DNA of 64,000 bases from Komagataeibacter xylinus (GTDB taxonomy: Bacteria > Pseudomonadota > Alphaproteobacteria > Acetobacterales > Acetobacteraceae): NCBI RefSeq assembly GCF_004302915.1, contig NZ_QQBI01000001.1, forward strand, positions 1-64,000. Direction: 5' to 3'. The notes under the pieces were generated by a model that made no database searches, had not been told where the DNA came from, and saw only the letters and a program-made list of their open reading frames with translations. The position numbers and the translations under genes were made by a program. Shown here piece after piece: positions 25,765 through 33,983 of the stretch. Within the stretch, counting starts at the first letter, position 1; each line of letters begins with the position of its first letter.

Positions 25765-27315
25765 ATGATGTATTACAGTCGGCTCAGAATGGCTTCGGTC
25801 ATTGGCGTATGTCTGGTCGGGCTGGCGCTGTGCCTGCCCAATTTCATCCGCCAGCCCAGCCCCGCCCTGCCCTGGCGCCAGATCCACCTGGGCCTTGACC
25901 TGCGTGGCGGCTCATACCTGCTTTTGCAGGTGGACATGGCCAGCGTGACCGCCGACAGGCTGCGCGGCCTGCAGGATGAAACCCGCCAGACCCTGCTCAA
26001 GGCAGGGCTGGGCTACCGCAACCTCGCCACCGGCCCGCATGACGTGACCTTCACGCCCCGCACGCCCGACGAGGCCCAGCCCGACCTCAAGGCGCTGCGC
26101 GCCATGCCGATGAACGCGCCGGGCGAGTTCCAGGTGGAACAGGGCGAAGGCGGCCAGATCGCCATCACGCTCTCCGCCGATGCCGCCCGCCAGCGCGCCT
26201 ATGATGCGGTGACCCAGTCCATCGAGATCGTGCGCCGCCGCATTGACGCCACCGGCGCCATCGACCCCGAGATCACCCGCCAGGGCGAGGACCGGATCAT
26301 TGTGGAACTGCCCGGCATCAGCGACCCCGAGCGGGTGAAAAACCTGCTTGGCACCACGGCGAAGATGACCTTCCACCTCGTGGCCGATTCCGCCATTGGC
26401 TCCGCCGTGCCGCCCGCAGGCGTGGAAATGCTGCCCATGAGCGATGGACAGGGCACACTGCCGGTGTTCTCGCACGTGGATGTGGATGGCGCCGACCTGA
26501 CCAATGCCAGCGCCTCGATCGACCCGCAGGGCGGCGAATGGGCGGTGAACTTCACCTTCGATTCGACCGGCGCGCAGGAATTTGGCGATGTCACCCGCGC
26601 CAATGTGGGCAAGCGCTTCGCCATTGTGCTCGATAACAAGGTGATCGAGGCCCCGGTCATCCGCACCGCCATTACCGGCGGCAACGGCCAGATTACGGGT
26701 GGCTTCTCCGCCCAGCAGGCCACCGACATCGCCCTGCTGCTGCGCGCGGGCGCCCTGCCCGCCCCGCTCAACGTGATCGAGCAGCGCTCCATCGGCCCCT
26801 CGCTCGGTGCTGATTCGATCCGGGCGGGCGGCTACAGCCTTGCAGCCGGTTTCGTGCTCGTGATCGCGTTCATGGCGCTGTTCTATGGCCGGTTCGGCTG
26901 GTACGCCAACATTGCCCTGCTGGCCAACCTGGTGCTGATGACCGCCATCCTCTCGCTGTTCGAGGCCACACTGACCCTGCCGGGCATGGCGGGCATGCTG
27001 CTGACCCTGGGCATGGCGGTGGACGCCAACATCCTGATCAACGAGCGCATCCGCGAGGAAGTGGCCCGTGGCCGCAGCGCGCTGCAGGCCATGCAGGCAG
27101 GCTTCGAACGCGCGACCGCCACCATCGTGGACAGTAACGCAACCGCCCTGCTGGCGCATGTAATGCTGTTCGTTTTCGGAACAGGGCCGGTGCGCGGCTT
27201 CGCGCTGACCATCACGATTGGTATCGTGACGACCCTGTTTACCACCCTTCTCCTTTCCCGGATGCTGATGGTGCGCTGGTATGCCCGCACACGCCCCAGC
27301 ACCCTGCCGGTCTGA
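25765..27315 (+). CDS. secD: Protein translocase subunit SecD
   Basis: SecD works with SecF and the proton-motive force to complete export through SecYEG. The 516-residue protein has an N-terminal membrane helix (about residues 8-26), the LGLDLRGGSYLLLQVD motif, a large periplasmic part including the GAIDPEITRQGEDRIIVELPG conserved stretch, and five C-terminal helices beginning near GYSLAAGFVLVIAFMALFYG, with MAVDANILINERIREE. Two adjacent ATGs (25765 and 25768) are possible starts. secF follows after 10 nt; yajC is not next to it here. Confidence 0.95.
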   Translation: MMYYSRLRMASVIGVCLVGLALCLPNFIRQPSPALPWRQIHLGLDLRGGSYLLLQVDMASVTADRLRGLQDETRQTLLKAGLGYRNLATGPHDVTFTPRTPDEAQPDLKALRAMPMNAPGEFQVEQGEGGQIAITLSADAARQRAYDAVTQSIEIVRRRIDATGAIDPEITRQGEDRIIVELPGISDPERVKNLLGTTAKMTFHLVADSAIGSAVPPAGVEMLPMSDGQGTLPVFSHVDVDGADLTNASASIDPQGGEWAVNFTFDSTGAQEFGDVTRANVGKRFAIVLDNKVIEAPVIRTAITGGNGQITGGFSAQQATDIALLLRAGALPAPLNVIEQRSIGPSLGADSIRAGGYSLAAGFVLVIAFMALFYGRFGWYANIALLANLVLMTAILSLFEATLTLPGMAGMLLTLGMAVDANILINERIREEVARGRSALQAMQAGFERATATIVDSNATALLAHVMLFVFGTGPVRGFALTITIGIVTTLFTTLLLSRMLMVRWYARTRPSTLPV

Positions 27316-27325
27316 GGCGCGCCGA

Positions 27326-28279
27326 ATGATGTTTGATCGTCCCCTCCTTCGGTTCGTGCCGCGTGGCACGAAAATCAACTTCATGCGCGGGCGCTTTATC
27401 GGGCTGGCCACGTCCGCCGTGCTGTCCATCGCCTCGCTGATCCTGTTCTTCCACCCCGGGCTGACGCTGGGGCTGGATTTTCGCGGTGGCATCGTGGTCG
27501 AGGCCCGCACGCAGGGGCCGGCTGATTTCAACGTCATCCGCGCGGCCCTTGCCGCCCAGCATGTCTCGGCTGCGGGCGTGCAGTCCTTTGGCGGCCCCGA
27601 TGACGTGCTGATCCGCCTCGACACGCCGCCTGACAGCGAGCCCGACCACGAGGCGCGCACGCAGGCCATGGTCGACTCCGTGCGCCATGCCATCGCCACC
27701 CTGCCCGGAGCCCAGGTGCTGCGGGCGGATGCGGTGGGGGCCTCGGTATCGAAGGAACTGTTCCGCAACGGCATGCTGGCGCTGGGCATCAGCCTGCTGA
27801 TGATCCTGGCCTATATCTGGTTCCGTTTTGAGTGGGAGTTCGCGGTCAGCGCGGTGGTGACGCTGGTGCTGGACCTGACCAAGGCCATCGGCTTCCTGGT
27901 CATTACGCATTTCGAGTTCGATCTGGTGATGGTGGCCGCCATCCTGACCATCCTGGGCTATTCCACCAACGACAAGGTGGTGGTGTATGACCGCGTGCGC
28001 GAGAACCTGCGCAAATACCGCACCATGCCGCTGGCCGAGCTGATCGACCTCTCGATCAACGAGACGCTGAGCCGCACGCTGGGCACGTCATGCACCGTCT
28101 TTCTGGCCGCCCTGCCGCTGGCCCTGTTTGGCGGGGCCAGCCTGTCCGGCTTTGCGTGGGTGATGCTGTTCGGGATCGTGGTGGGCACGTCGTCTTCCAT
28201 CTTCATCGCAGCGCCCCTGCTGCTGCTGATGGGCGAGAAGCGGCTGCGGCGGGATGCACGACCGCCCGCGCGCTCCTGA
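27326..28279 (+). CDS. secF: Protein translocase subunit SecF
   Basis: SecF is the smaller partner of SecD in the Sec translocase. The 317-residue product shows the first membrane helix after residue 20, LTLGLDFRGGIVVEART at the start of the periplasmic part, then helices with GISLLMILAYIWFRFEWEF, the conserved TILGYSTNDKVVVYDRVREN and ETLSRTLGTSCTVFLAAL. Length matches the family. It begins 10 nt after secD and ends before a truncated palindromic repeat that separates it from a convergent lipoprotein gene. Confidence 0.95.
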   Translation: MMFDRPLLRFVPRGTKINFMRGRFIGLATSAVLSIASLILFFHPGLTLGLDFRGGIVVEARTQGPADFNVIRAALAAQHVSAAGVQSFGGPDDVLIRLDTPPDSEPDHEARTQAMVDSVRHAIATLPGAQVLRADAVGASVSKELFRNGMLALGISLLMILAYIWFRFEWEFAVSAVVTLVLDLTKAIGFLVITHFEFDLVMVAAILTILGYSTNDKVVVYDRVRENLRKYRTMPLAELIDLSINETLSRTLGTSCTVFLAALPLALFGGASLSGFAWVMLFGIVVGTSSSIFIAAPLLLLMGEKRLRRDARPPARS

Positions 28280-28298
28280 GAATATGACCGATAAAAAG

Positions 28299-28350
28299 TA
28301 AAAGTTTCTGGGTGCCGCCTTTTTAAAAAAGCTTCACGAAAAAACTTTTC
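28299..28350. repeat. Palindromic repeat element, internally deleted copy
   Basis: The left flank AAAGTTTCTGGGTGCCGCCTTTTT is joined directly to the right half AAAAAAGCTTCACGAAAAAAC of the family, so the middle arms (GGCGGC and GAAGC) are missing. It lies between secF and the convergent lipoprotein gene. The deletion looks like loss between the T and A runs of the two modules. Confidence 0.65.
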
Positions 28351-28353
28351 ACA

Positions 28354-28806
28354 CTATCTGGGGGCAGGTCCGGCCGATGGCGGCACGACCTGCCCTTTTG
28401 CATTGACGGGCATGAGCGGCGCACCGGGAAGGCAGCGCGGGGGCGCCACGCCATTGAGCGTTGAGGGATCGGGCTGGTTGGCGCAGGCCACCATCAGGGC
28501 CACGGCCTGCTGGCCCTCGCGGCGCGCGTGGCGCGAGGGCTTCTGCAGCACGGCCATGATCGTGTGCTTGCCGTATTTGAGCGAGGCCGCCATGTCATAC
28601 ACCTGCTGGCCCGACAGCCCGCCATCCTGCAGGCGGCTGACAAGGCTGCCCTCGGCCATGAAATAGGTCGAGACCAGCAGGTAATCCTGGGCCGGGCCGG
28701 GCAGGCGCGCCATGTCCGGGCGCTGCGGGCCATGGCAGCCCGCAAGCAGGCTGGCTGCGGCCACAAGCAGCATGCCGGAACGGACATGTCGTCGAATATC
28801 AATCAT
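28354..28806 (-). CDS. Hypothetical lipoprotein
   Basis: Starting at 28806 the 150-residue precursor has a basic N-terminus, hydrophobic core MLLVAAASLLAG and a lipobox LLAGC with Cys near residue 24, so it should be lipid-anchored. The mature part has YLLVSTYFMAEGSLVSRLQ and MAASLKYGKHTIMAVLQKPS and a proline-rich tail. I do not recognise the family. Longer in-frame starts exist but would bury the signal peptide. It lies downstream of the mscL terminator on the same strand. Confidence 0.65.
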   Translation of the reverse strand: MIDIRRHVRSGMLLVAAASLLAGCHGPQRPDMARLPGPAQDYLLVSTYFMAEGSLVSRLQDGGLSGQQVYDMAASLKYGKHTIMAVLQKPSRHARREGQQAVALMVACANQPDPSTLNGVAPPRCLPGAPLMPVNAKGQVVPPSAGPAPR

Positions 28807-28983
28807 GTAGCGCCAACCCTGTAACGGCTGTGAAAACTCTCTCATGCACAATGCATGCCCCGCGCCGTGACCAGGCCCGGGGAGCACGTCATGGCCATCG
28901 GGTTACACAAACGCCGCAGCCGATCAACCCGCGCCTGCGATAGTGGGCACGCAGGCCACCGGGCACAAGGGCCCGAGAGGGCA

Positions 28984-29016
28984 CAAAAAAACGGGCACCC
29001 CTTACAGGGTGCCCGT
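28984..29016 (-). terminator. Intrinsic terminator of mscL
   Basis: Perfect 10-bp arms (ACGGGCACCC/GGGTGCCCGT) with a 6-nt loop are followed on the minus strand by seven T residues. It starts 28 nt after the mscL stop codon. Confidence 0.88.
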
Positions 29017-29043
29017 TCCTTGCGCTGCGCCCGGGGCGTGCGT

Positions 29044-29553
29044 TCAGGCCTTGGGGGCCTCGCCCTTCTGGGCGGCTTCGGTCTTGAGCACGTCGAGAAT
29101 GTCCTGCAGCAGCAATTCGCTGCGCGGGGGTGCGGGCGGCGTTGCCGGCTTCTCGGCTTCTTTCTTCGCGGTCAGGCGGTTGATGACCTTGACCACCCAG
29201 AAAATCACGAAGCCGATGATGACGAACTGGATCACGGCATTGAGGAACAGGCCCACGTTCAGGGTCACGGCGCCTGCCTTCTGCGCATCGGCCAGCGTGG
29301 CCAGATGCGGGCCGCGCAGGGTAATGAACAGGTTGGTGAAGTCGATGCCGCCAATGAGCAGGCCAAGGATGGGGGTGAAGATATCCTTCACCAGGCTGTT
29401 CACGATGGCCGTGAAAGCCGCGCCGACGATAACACCGACCGCGAGGTCAACCACATTGCCACGCATGAGGAAGTTGCGGAATTCGCCCAGCCAACCGGGT
29501 ACATGAATGTCCTTGACGTGCAGTTCAGGCACGTGATCCGGCAGTTTTGCCAT
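29044..29553 (-). CDS. mscL: Large-conductance mechanosensitive channel MscL
   Basis: MscL is the inner-membrane safety valve that opens at near-lytic tension. The 169-residue protein shows FRNFLMRGNVVDLAVGVIVG for the first helix with the Gly/Ala-rich packing face, the periplasmic loop, and the second helix NAVIQFVIIGFVIFWVVKVIN. It is longer than the usual 135-150 residues because of a N-terminal lead of some 20 residues and a Pro/Ala-rich linker before the C-terminal helix bundle (LLLQDILDVLK). An AAAGGA ribosome site precedes the ATG at 29553. Single gene with its own terminator. Confidence 0.93.
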   Translation of the reverse strand: MAKLPDHVPELHVKDIHVPGWLGEFRNFLMRGNVVDLAVGVIVGAAFTAIVNSLVKDIFTPILGLLIGGIDFTNLFITLRGPHLATLADAQKAGAVTLNVGLFLNAVIQFVIIGFVIFWVVKVINRLTAKKEAEKPATPPAPPRSELLLQDILDVLKTEAAQKGEAPKA

Positions 29554-29714
29554 TAACGCCAATCCTTTATTTCTCAGAAGATATTTACTCCTAGCAACAT
29601 TGGGCGCGCGTGACGACTGCATCAACGCCGCTTTTTTGCCATTCCGCGCCCCTGATGCAACGCGGTAACACCCTGCCCGCCCGCAACAGGCTTGGGTTTT
29701 CTTGCCATCGGGTG

Positions 29715-29744
29715 TTGATCTCGGGCGCCCATCTCGTCTATAGG
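29715..29744 (+). promoter_or_regulatory. Likely sigma-70 promoter of rpmE
   Basis: TTGATC and TATAGG are separated by 18 bp, giving a leader of about 50 nt before rpmE. The match is moderate and the call rests partly on position. Confidence 0.42.
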
Positions 29745-29802
29745 CCAGCCGAACATACGCCCCCGGTCGGCATCGGTGGGCCCAGCGCGAAAGTTTTTTG
29801 AA

Positions 29803-30033
29803 ATGAAATCCGGCATCCACCCCGACTACCACGAGATCAATGTCATCATGACCGATGGCACCGAGTACAAGACCCGCTCCTGCTACGGCAAGCCGGGCGA
29901 CACGCTCCGCCTCGACATCGACACCAAGTCCCACCCGGCGTGGACCGGCGTGCAGCGCATGATGGACACCGGGGGCCAGGTCGCCAAGTTCAACAAGAAG
30001 TTCGGCGCGCTGGGCCAGCGCAAGAAGGGCTGA
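29803..30033 (+). CDS. rpmE: 50S ribosomal protein L31
   Basis: The 76-residue product is bacterial L31: [20 protein letters not shown] at the N-terminus, [19 protein letters not shown] and [21 protein letters not shown]. Only one Cys is present, so this is the zinc-independent form lacking the CxxC ligand pair, as is usual in alphaproteobacteria. It is a single gene, divergent from mscL, with the heat shock gene downstream. The ATG at 29803 agrees with the conserved family start. Confidence 0.95.
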   Translation: MKSGIHPDYHEINVIMTDGTEYKTRSCYGKPGDTLRLDIDTKSHPAWTGVQRMMDTGGQVAKFNKKFGALGQRKKG

Positions 30034-30085
30034 TAACCCTTACCTCCACCGAACATACACTGCGGTTACGGGCAATGCCCGGTCC

Positions 30086-30117
30086 CTTGAACGGGGGGCC
30101 GGGCATTCCCATGTCTG
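30086..30117 (+). promoter_or_regulatory. RpoH (sigma-32) promoter of the small heat shock gene
   Basis: CTTG at 30086-30089 is followed after 18 nt by CCCATGTCTG (30108-30117). This fits the alphaproteobacterial RpoH consensus CTTG-N17/18-CYTATNTNNG with one mismatch. It lies within a strong DNA dyad (AATGCCCGG 30074-30082 with CCGGGCATT 30099-30107) that may also help end rpmE transcription. Confidence 0.65.
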
Positions 30118-30121
30118 GACC

Positions 30122-30211
30122 ATGCGAACGCCCGAGCGGGTTCGCATCTTCCCCAAAGTGCGGCTCGCTCGACCGAGGAGCCGCCTACCGCAGACCTTGC
30201 TTCATGGAGGT
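30122..30211 (+). promoter_or_regulatory. ROSE-type RNA thermometer in the hsp20 leader
   Basis: The leader between the RpoH promoter and the ATG can form three consecutive hairpins: 30122-30147 (8-bp perfect arms), 30160-30184 (7-bp arms, extended inside) and 30194-30211. In the last, ACCTTGC pairs with GGAGGT, burying the GGAGG ribosome site and leaving one G (30199) bulged. A TTGCT sequence pairing with the ribosome site with a bulged G is the established hallmark of ROSE elements upstream of alphaproteobacterial small heat shock genes. Temperature control is inferred from this match. Confidence 0.7.
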
Positions 30212-30218
30212 TTTGAAC

Positions 30219-30731
30219 ATGGCTTATGATTTCGCACCGCTGTTTCGCAGCGCGATCGGGTTTGACCGGCTGGCCCAGCTGGTCGATACGGCGGCCCAGA
30301 ATCCGGTCAGCCCGTCCTACCCGCCCTATAATATCGAAAAACTGTCCGATGCCCGCTATGTCCTGACTATGGCGGTCGCAGGCTTCGGCCCCGATGACAT
30401 CGAACTGACCGTGCAGGACAATACGCTGATCGTGGCCGGTCGCGTGGCGGAAAACACGCAGGACCGCGAGATGCTCCATCGCGGCATCGCCACCCGCGCC
30501 TTCGAGCGCCGCTTCGTGCTCGCCGACCATGTGGTGGTGGAAAAGGCGGACATGACCAACGGCCTGCTGCGCATCGCCGTGCGCCAGATCGTGCCCGAGG
30601 CGCTCAAGCCACGCCGCATTCCCATCTCCTCAGGGCAGGTCATGGGCATGGAGGCCGCGCAGCCCGCGCCGGACTCCGTTGCAGCGCCTGCCATGGCGGC
30701 CCAGCCCGTCGCGTGTGGCTGCGCGGCCTGA
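30219..30731 (+). CDS. Small heat shock protein Hsp20 (IbpA-like)
   Basis: This ATP-independent chaperone holds unfolding proteins for later refolding. The 170-residue product has an N-terminal arm beginning FAPLFRSAIGFDRLAQLVD, an alpha-crystallin domain from about residue 35 (PPYNIEKLSDARYVLTMAVA, LIVAGR, FERRFVLADHVVV, NGLLRIAV), and a C-terminal extension with the anchoring I-x-I motif in RRIPIS. A Cys pair ends the protein. It is single, with GGAGG 9 nt before the ATG and strong signs of dual heat control at transcription and translation. Confidence 0.92.
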   Translation: MAYDFAPLFRSAIGFDRLAQLVDTAAQNPVSPSYPPYNIEKLSDARYVLTMAVAGFGPDDIELTVQDNTLIVAGRVAENTQDREMLHRGIATRAFERRFVLADHVVVEKADMTNGLLRIAVRQIVPEALKPRRIPISSGQVMGMEAAQPAPDSVAAPAMAAQPVACGCAA

Positions 30732-30752
30732 ACAGGGCCGATCAGGCAATGG

Positions 30753-30780
30753 CAGGGGCAGGCCAACCGGCTTGCCCCTG
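30753..30780 (+). terminator. GC-rich hairpin after hsp20
   Basis: CAGGGGCA and TGCCCCTG arms with an inner GGCC/GGC pairing lie 22 nt after the hsp20 stop. No T run follows, so it may only stabilise the 3' end or act with Rho. Confidence 0.4.
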
Positions 30781-30869
30781 TCGTGCAGGCTGCCACGCCC
30801 GGCTGGGGGCGCATTGCCAATAGCCGGGGCTGATGGGTGCGAAACATCCGGCGCGGGCGGATTGAAGTC

Positions 30870-30899
30870 TTGACCTTTGACGTCCTCAACCTTCATATC
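30870..30899 (+). promoter_or_regulatory. Possible promoter of the trcR-like gene
   Basis: TTGACC (30870-30875) is followed after 18 bp by CATATC (30894-30899). The -35 is good and the -10 moderate. The implied leader of about 125 nt includes the palindrome at 30994-31011. Confidence 0.4.
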
Positions 30900-30993
30900 A
30901 CTTCCACGAGTGTTTTCCGTTTCTGGCGCGCCAGCAGGTACGCACGGTTCCCGCTTCGGGATGGAGCCGTTTCAAACACCCTTTCAGGTGCCT

Positions 30994-31011
30994 GCGTGTG
31001 GCGCCACACGC
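30994..31011. promoter_or_regulatory. 18-bp perfect palindrome before the trcR-like gene
   Basis: GCGTGTGGCGCCACACGC is fully self-complementary and ends 18 nt before the ATG, directly upstream of the AGGA ribosome site. It could be an operator for a dimeric regulator, possibly the gene's own product, or act as a leader hairpin. Confidence 0.5.
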
Positions 31012-31029
31012 TGTAGGACCTGAGTGACA

Positions 31030-31617
31030 ATGACTGCCCTGCCCCTGATGCCCAAGGCAACCGCCGTGTGGCTTATTGAAAAGACGGCGCTGACCTTTAC
31101 CCAGATTGCCGAATTCTGTGGAATGCACCCCCTTGAGGTGCAGGCCATCGCCGATGGCGAAGTGGCGCAGGGAATCGTGGGCTATGACCCGATTGCCAAC
31201 CACCAGCTGACCCAGGCGGAAATCGACCGCTGCGAAAAAGATCCTGAGTCGCGCCTCAAGATCCTGCCGCCTGCCAACCCGATCAACCGCCGCTCGAAGG
31301 GCGCGCGTTACACGCCGGTGGCCAAGCGCAACGACCGGCCGGATGCGATTGCGTTCATCCTGCGCAACTTCCCGCAGCTGTCCGAGCAGCAGACCAGCAA
31401 GCTGCTGGGCACCACCAAGGACACGATCGAGAAAGTGCGCAGCAAGCAGCACTGGAACAGCCCCAACATCAAGCCGCGCGACCCCGTAACACTGGGCCTG
31501 TGCAGCCAGACCGACCTCAATGCCATGGTGGCCGCCGCCAATGAACGCCTTGCCCGTGAAGGGCAGGCCGTTCCCCCGCCGCTTGAACTTGATGACGACA
31601 GCGAGCACGCACTGTAA
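31030..31617 (+). CDS. DUF1013 cell cycle regulator, TrcR-like
   Basis: The 195-residue protein matches DUF1013, an alphaproteobacterial family named after the transcription regulator TrcR. It opens with an HTH-like region (AVWLIEKTALTFTQIAEFC, GMHPLEVQAIADGEVAQGI), has a basic middle with PPANPINRRSKGARYTPVAK, a second helix-turn-helix-like stretch (LSEQQTSKLLGTTKDTIEKV) and the conserved WNSPNIKPRDPVTLGLCSQ segment. It stands alone between a long leader and a terminator hairpin. Targets in this organism are unknown. Confidence 0.85.
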   Translation: MTALPLMPKATAVWLIEKTALTFTQIAEFCGMHPLEVQAIADGEVAQGIVGYDPIANHQLTQAEIDRCEKDPESRLKILPPANPINRRSKGARYTPVAKRNDRPDAIAFILRNFPQLSEQQTSKLLGTTKDTIEKVRSKQHWNSPNIKPRDPVTLGLCSQTDLNAMVAAANERLAREGQAVPPPLELDDDSEHAL

Positions 31618-31624
31618 GTCCTGA

Positions 31625-31669
31625 CCGCCCGGCGGCATCAGCCACCGGGCGGAAAGCAGAGCTTTTTTT
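31625..31669 (+). terminator. Terminator after the trcR-like gene
   Basis: Arms CCGCCCGG (31625-31632) and CCGGGCGG (31645-31652) form a hairpin 8 nt after the stop. A small AAGC/GCTT stem and seven T residues follow. The T run is 10 nt away from the main stem, and it abuts the stop codon of the convergent DUF465 gene. Confidence 0.5.
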
Positions 31670-31839
31670 CAGCCCAGCCTGGCCAGTCGCTCGATTTCTT
31701 CCTTTACGCGCAGTTTTTCCAGCTTGAGCCGCCTGATCGCGCCTTCATCGGGCAGCGGGCGGCGGTCTTCATCAAAAATGCGGGCATCAAGCCGCGCATG
31801 GCGAGTTTTGAGGCTGTTGATACGCGCTTCATACGACAT
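31669..31839 (-). CDS. DUF465 (YdcH-like) small coiled-coil protein
   Basis: A 56-codon gene reads leftward here. The protein begins MSYEARINSLKTRHARLDAR and ends with LKLEKLRVKEEIERLARLG, a typical DUF465/YdcH pattern: two amphipathic helices joined by a short acidic turn (FDEDRRPLPDEG). Function of the family is unknown. A GGAGGGTTCC-like ribosome site precedes the ATG. A second DUF465 gene begins 160 bp away on the other strand. It is short and easily missed, but family match and spacing support it. Confidence 0.75.
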   Translation of the reverse strand: MSYEARINSLKTRHARLDARIFDEDRRPLPDEGAIRRLKLEKLRVKEEIERLARLG

Positions 31840-31998
31840 GGAACCCTCCAGCGTCCTTGCTACGACCCGATCAGGCTAGACCAGACGCGCAGGCAAATTC
31901 CATGTTAAAATTGCAGGTCGTGGGGCAGGGTGCGCATTTCGCCTTTTGGCGCGGATATGCTTAGACTAGGGCCCTGCCCACCGAACAGATGAGCCGCC

Positions 31999-32199
31999 AT
32001 GCTGACAGATCGCGAGACCCTCCTTCGCAAGCTGCATGAACTGCGCAGCGAACATCGTGACCTTGATACGGTCATAAGCCGCATGGCGCTGCAGATATCA
32101 GACCAATTGCAGCTGCAACGGCTAAAAAAACGCAAGCTGCTGCTCAAGGACGAGATCACCTGGCTGGAAAGCCGCCTGATCCCCGACAGTATTGCCTGA
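31999..32199 (+). CDS. DUF465 (YdcH-like) small coiled-coil protein
   Basis: The 66-residue protein is a highly charged helical hairpin: [19 protein letters not shown], a short turn with VISRMALQI, and [20 protein letters not shown]. This is the DUF465 pattern, of unknown function. It ends 25 nt before purE and could be cotranscribed with purEK. It is divergent from a second, clearly different DUF465 gene. Confidence 0.8.
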   Translation: MLTDRETLLRKLHELRSEHRDLDTVISRMALQISDQLQLQRLKKRKLLLKDEITWLESRLIPDSIA

Positions 32200-32224
32200 C
32201 GACCTGACGAGAGTATTTCAAACC

Positions 32225-32734
32225 GTGAGCCACCCTTCCCCCGCCTCTTCCGCCTCCCCCCGCGTGGGCATCATCATGGGCAGCCAGTCCGACTGGGAAA
32301 CCATGCGCCACGCCACCGCCGTGCTGGAAAAGCTTGATGTTGCGCATGAGGTGCGCATCGTCTCCGCCCACCGCACGCCCGACCGGCTGGCGGAATATGC
32401 AAAAGCCGCGCAGGGGCGCGGGCTTTCGGTCATCATCGCGGGCGCGGGTGGAGCGGCCCACCTGCCGGGCATGTGCGCGGCCTGGACGGCGCTACCGGTA
32501 CTGGGGGTTCCGGTCGAATCGCATGCGCTCAAGGGCATGGACAGCCTGCTTTCCATCGTGCAGATGCCCGGCGGCATTCCCGTAGGCACGCTGGCCATTG
32601 GCAAGGCGGGGGCGACCAACGCCGCCCTGATGGCGGCTGCCATCCTTGCTTTGTCCGACCCGGCGCTGGGCGCGCGGCTGGCAGCGTGGCGCGCGGCCCA
32701 GACGGCGGCCGTGGCGGATGAGCCGACCCGATGA
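32225..32734 (+). CDS. purE: N5-carboxyaminoimidazole ribonucleotide mutase PurE
   Basis: PurE moves the carboxyl group of N5-CAIR to C4, giving CAIR in purine synthesis. The 169-residue protein shows the class I signature [13 protein letters not shown] with the substrate-binding Ser-Asp, the [12 protein letters not shown] motif with the catalytic His, and [17 protein letters not shown]. The likely start is GTG 32225; no strong ribosome site is visible, so it may depend on translation of the gene before it. Its stop overlaps the purK ATG by 4 nt. Confidence 0.94.
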   Translation: MSHPSPASSASPRVGIIMGSQSDWETMRHATAVLEKLDVAHEVRIVSAHRTPDRLAEYAKAAQGRGLSVIIAGAGGAAHLPGMCAAWTALPVLGVPVESHALKGMDSLLSIVQMPGGIPVGTLAIGKAGATNAALMAAAILALSDPALGARLAAWRAAQTAAVADEPTR

Positions 32735-33891
32735 GCATGCTGCCCCCCGGTTCCGTTCTGGGCATTGTGGGTGGTGGCCAGCTTGGCCGCATGTCCGCCA
32801 TTGCCGCCGCACGCCTTGGCTACCGCGCCCATATCCTGACCACCGAGGCCGATGGCCCGGCAGCCCAGGTGGCGCATGCCGTGACCCTTGGCGCCTATGA
32901 TGACCATGATGCCCTGCGCCGCTTTGCCGATGCGGTAGATGTCATCACCTTCGAGTTCGAGAACATCAGCGCCGACGGGCTGGACCTGCTCTCGAGCCTG
33001 CGGCCGGTTCACCCGGCGGGCGCGATCCTGCGCATCAGCCAGGACCGCATTGCCGAGAAAAGCTTCATGGGCGAGCACGGCATTCCCGTCGCCCCCTGGC
33101 ACGCGGTTGAAAGCCGGGCCGACCTTGACCGCGCGGCGGACGTGCTGGGCTATCCCTTCATCCTCAAGACCACGCGGCTGGGCTATGACGGCAAGGGGCA
33201 GGCCCGCATTCACAGCGCGGCCGATCTCGACCATGCCTTCGATACGCTACGCCCCCACCCGCTGGTGGCCGAAGGCATGATCCGCTTCGCCTGCGAGGTG
33301 AGCGTGATGGTGGCCCGCAACGAACGCGGCGATGTCAGCACCTTTGACGTGACCGAGAACCGCCACCGCAACGGCATTCTCGACATCAGCCTCGCCCCCG
33401 CCCGCATCAGCCCAGACCTTGCGGCGCAGGCCCGCGACCTGGCCCGGCGCATTGCCACGGCCCTTGGCCTTGTAGGGCTGCTGGGCGTGGAGATGTTCGT
33501 GGACCATGACGGCAGCCTGCGCGTGAACGAAATCGCGCCCCGCCCGCACAATTCCGGCCACTGGACCATGAATGCCTGCCCGGTGGACCAGTTCGAGATG
33601 CATGTGCGCGCTGTCACCGGCCTGCCCCTGCCACCTGCCACCCGCCATAGCGACGCGGTGATGAAAAACCTGATCGGCCCCGATGACATGGCGCTGTGGC
33701 CCGACATCATGGCCACCCCGCACCTGCTGGCCCACCATTACGGCAAGGCCGAGGCCCGGCCGGGGCGCAAGATGGGGCATGTGAACGTGATCTTTCCGCT
33801 CGGCAGCCTGCCCGGTGAGTTTGGCGTTGAAACCGCCCTTGGCCCACTGGCAACGCCCGTGAACCCAAAAGATGACGCGGCTGGCAAATAG
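32731..33891 (+). CDS. purK: N5-carboxyaminoimidazole ribonucleotide synthase PurK
   Basis: PurK makes N5-CAIR from AIR, ATP and bicarbonate, supplying PurE. The 386-residue ATP-grasp enzyme begins with [20 protein letters not shown], has the [10 protein letters not shown] segment, [14 protein letters not shown] for ATP binding, [13 protein letters not shown], and the metal-binding [19 protein letters not shown]. Length is normal. It overlaps purE by ATGA, forming a translationally coupled pair, and a palindromic repeat terminates the operon. Confidence 0.95.
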   Translation: MSMLPPGSVLGIVGGGQLGRMSAIAAARLGYRAHILTTEADGPAAQVAHAVTLGAYDDHDALRRFADAVDVITFEFENISADGLDLLSSLRPVHPAGAILRISQDRIAEKSFMGEHGIPVAPWHAVESRADLDRAADVLGYPFILKTTRLGYDGKGQARIHSAADLDHAFDTLRPHPLVAEGMIRFACEVSVMVARNERGDVSTFDVTENRHRNGILDISLAPARISPDLAAQARDLARRIATALGLVGLLGVEMFVDHDGSLRVNEIAPRPHNSGHWTMNACPVDQFEMHVRAVTGLPLPPATRHSDAVMKNLIGPDDMALWPDIMATPHLLAHHYGKAEARPGRKMGHVNVIFPLGSLPGEFGVETALGPLATPVNPKDDAAGK

Positions 33892-33966
33892 AAGTTTCTG
33901 CTGAAGCGTTTTGCAAAAAGCTTCAAAAAACGCCGCCTTATTAAAAAAGGCGGCACCCGGAACTTT
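33891..33966. repeat. Palindromic repeat element, two-module copy in reverse order
   Basis: Here the module TGAAGCGTTTTGCAAAAAGCTTCA comes first and GCCGCCTTATTAAAAAAGGCGGC second, flanked by GAAGTTTCTG and CCCGGAACTTT. This is the reverse orientation relative to the copy at 8.8 kb. It lies between the convergent purK and radC-like genes. Confidence 0.7.
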
Positions 33967-33983
33967 ATCCCGACCGCAATTGC

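Noticed and set aside
30074-30107. AATGCCCGG/CCGGGCATT hairpin as the rpmE terminator
   Set aside because: There is no T run after the stem and the RpoH promoter lies inside it. It may aid termination, but I could not support a separate terminator call.
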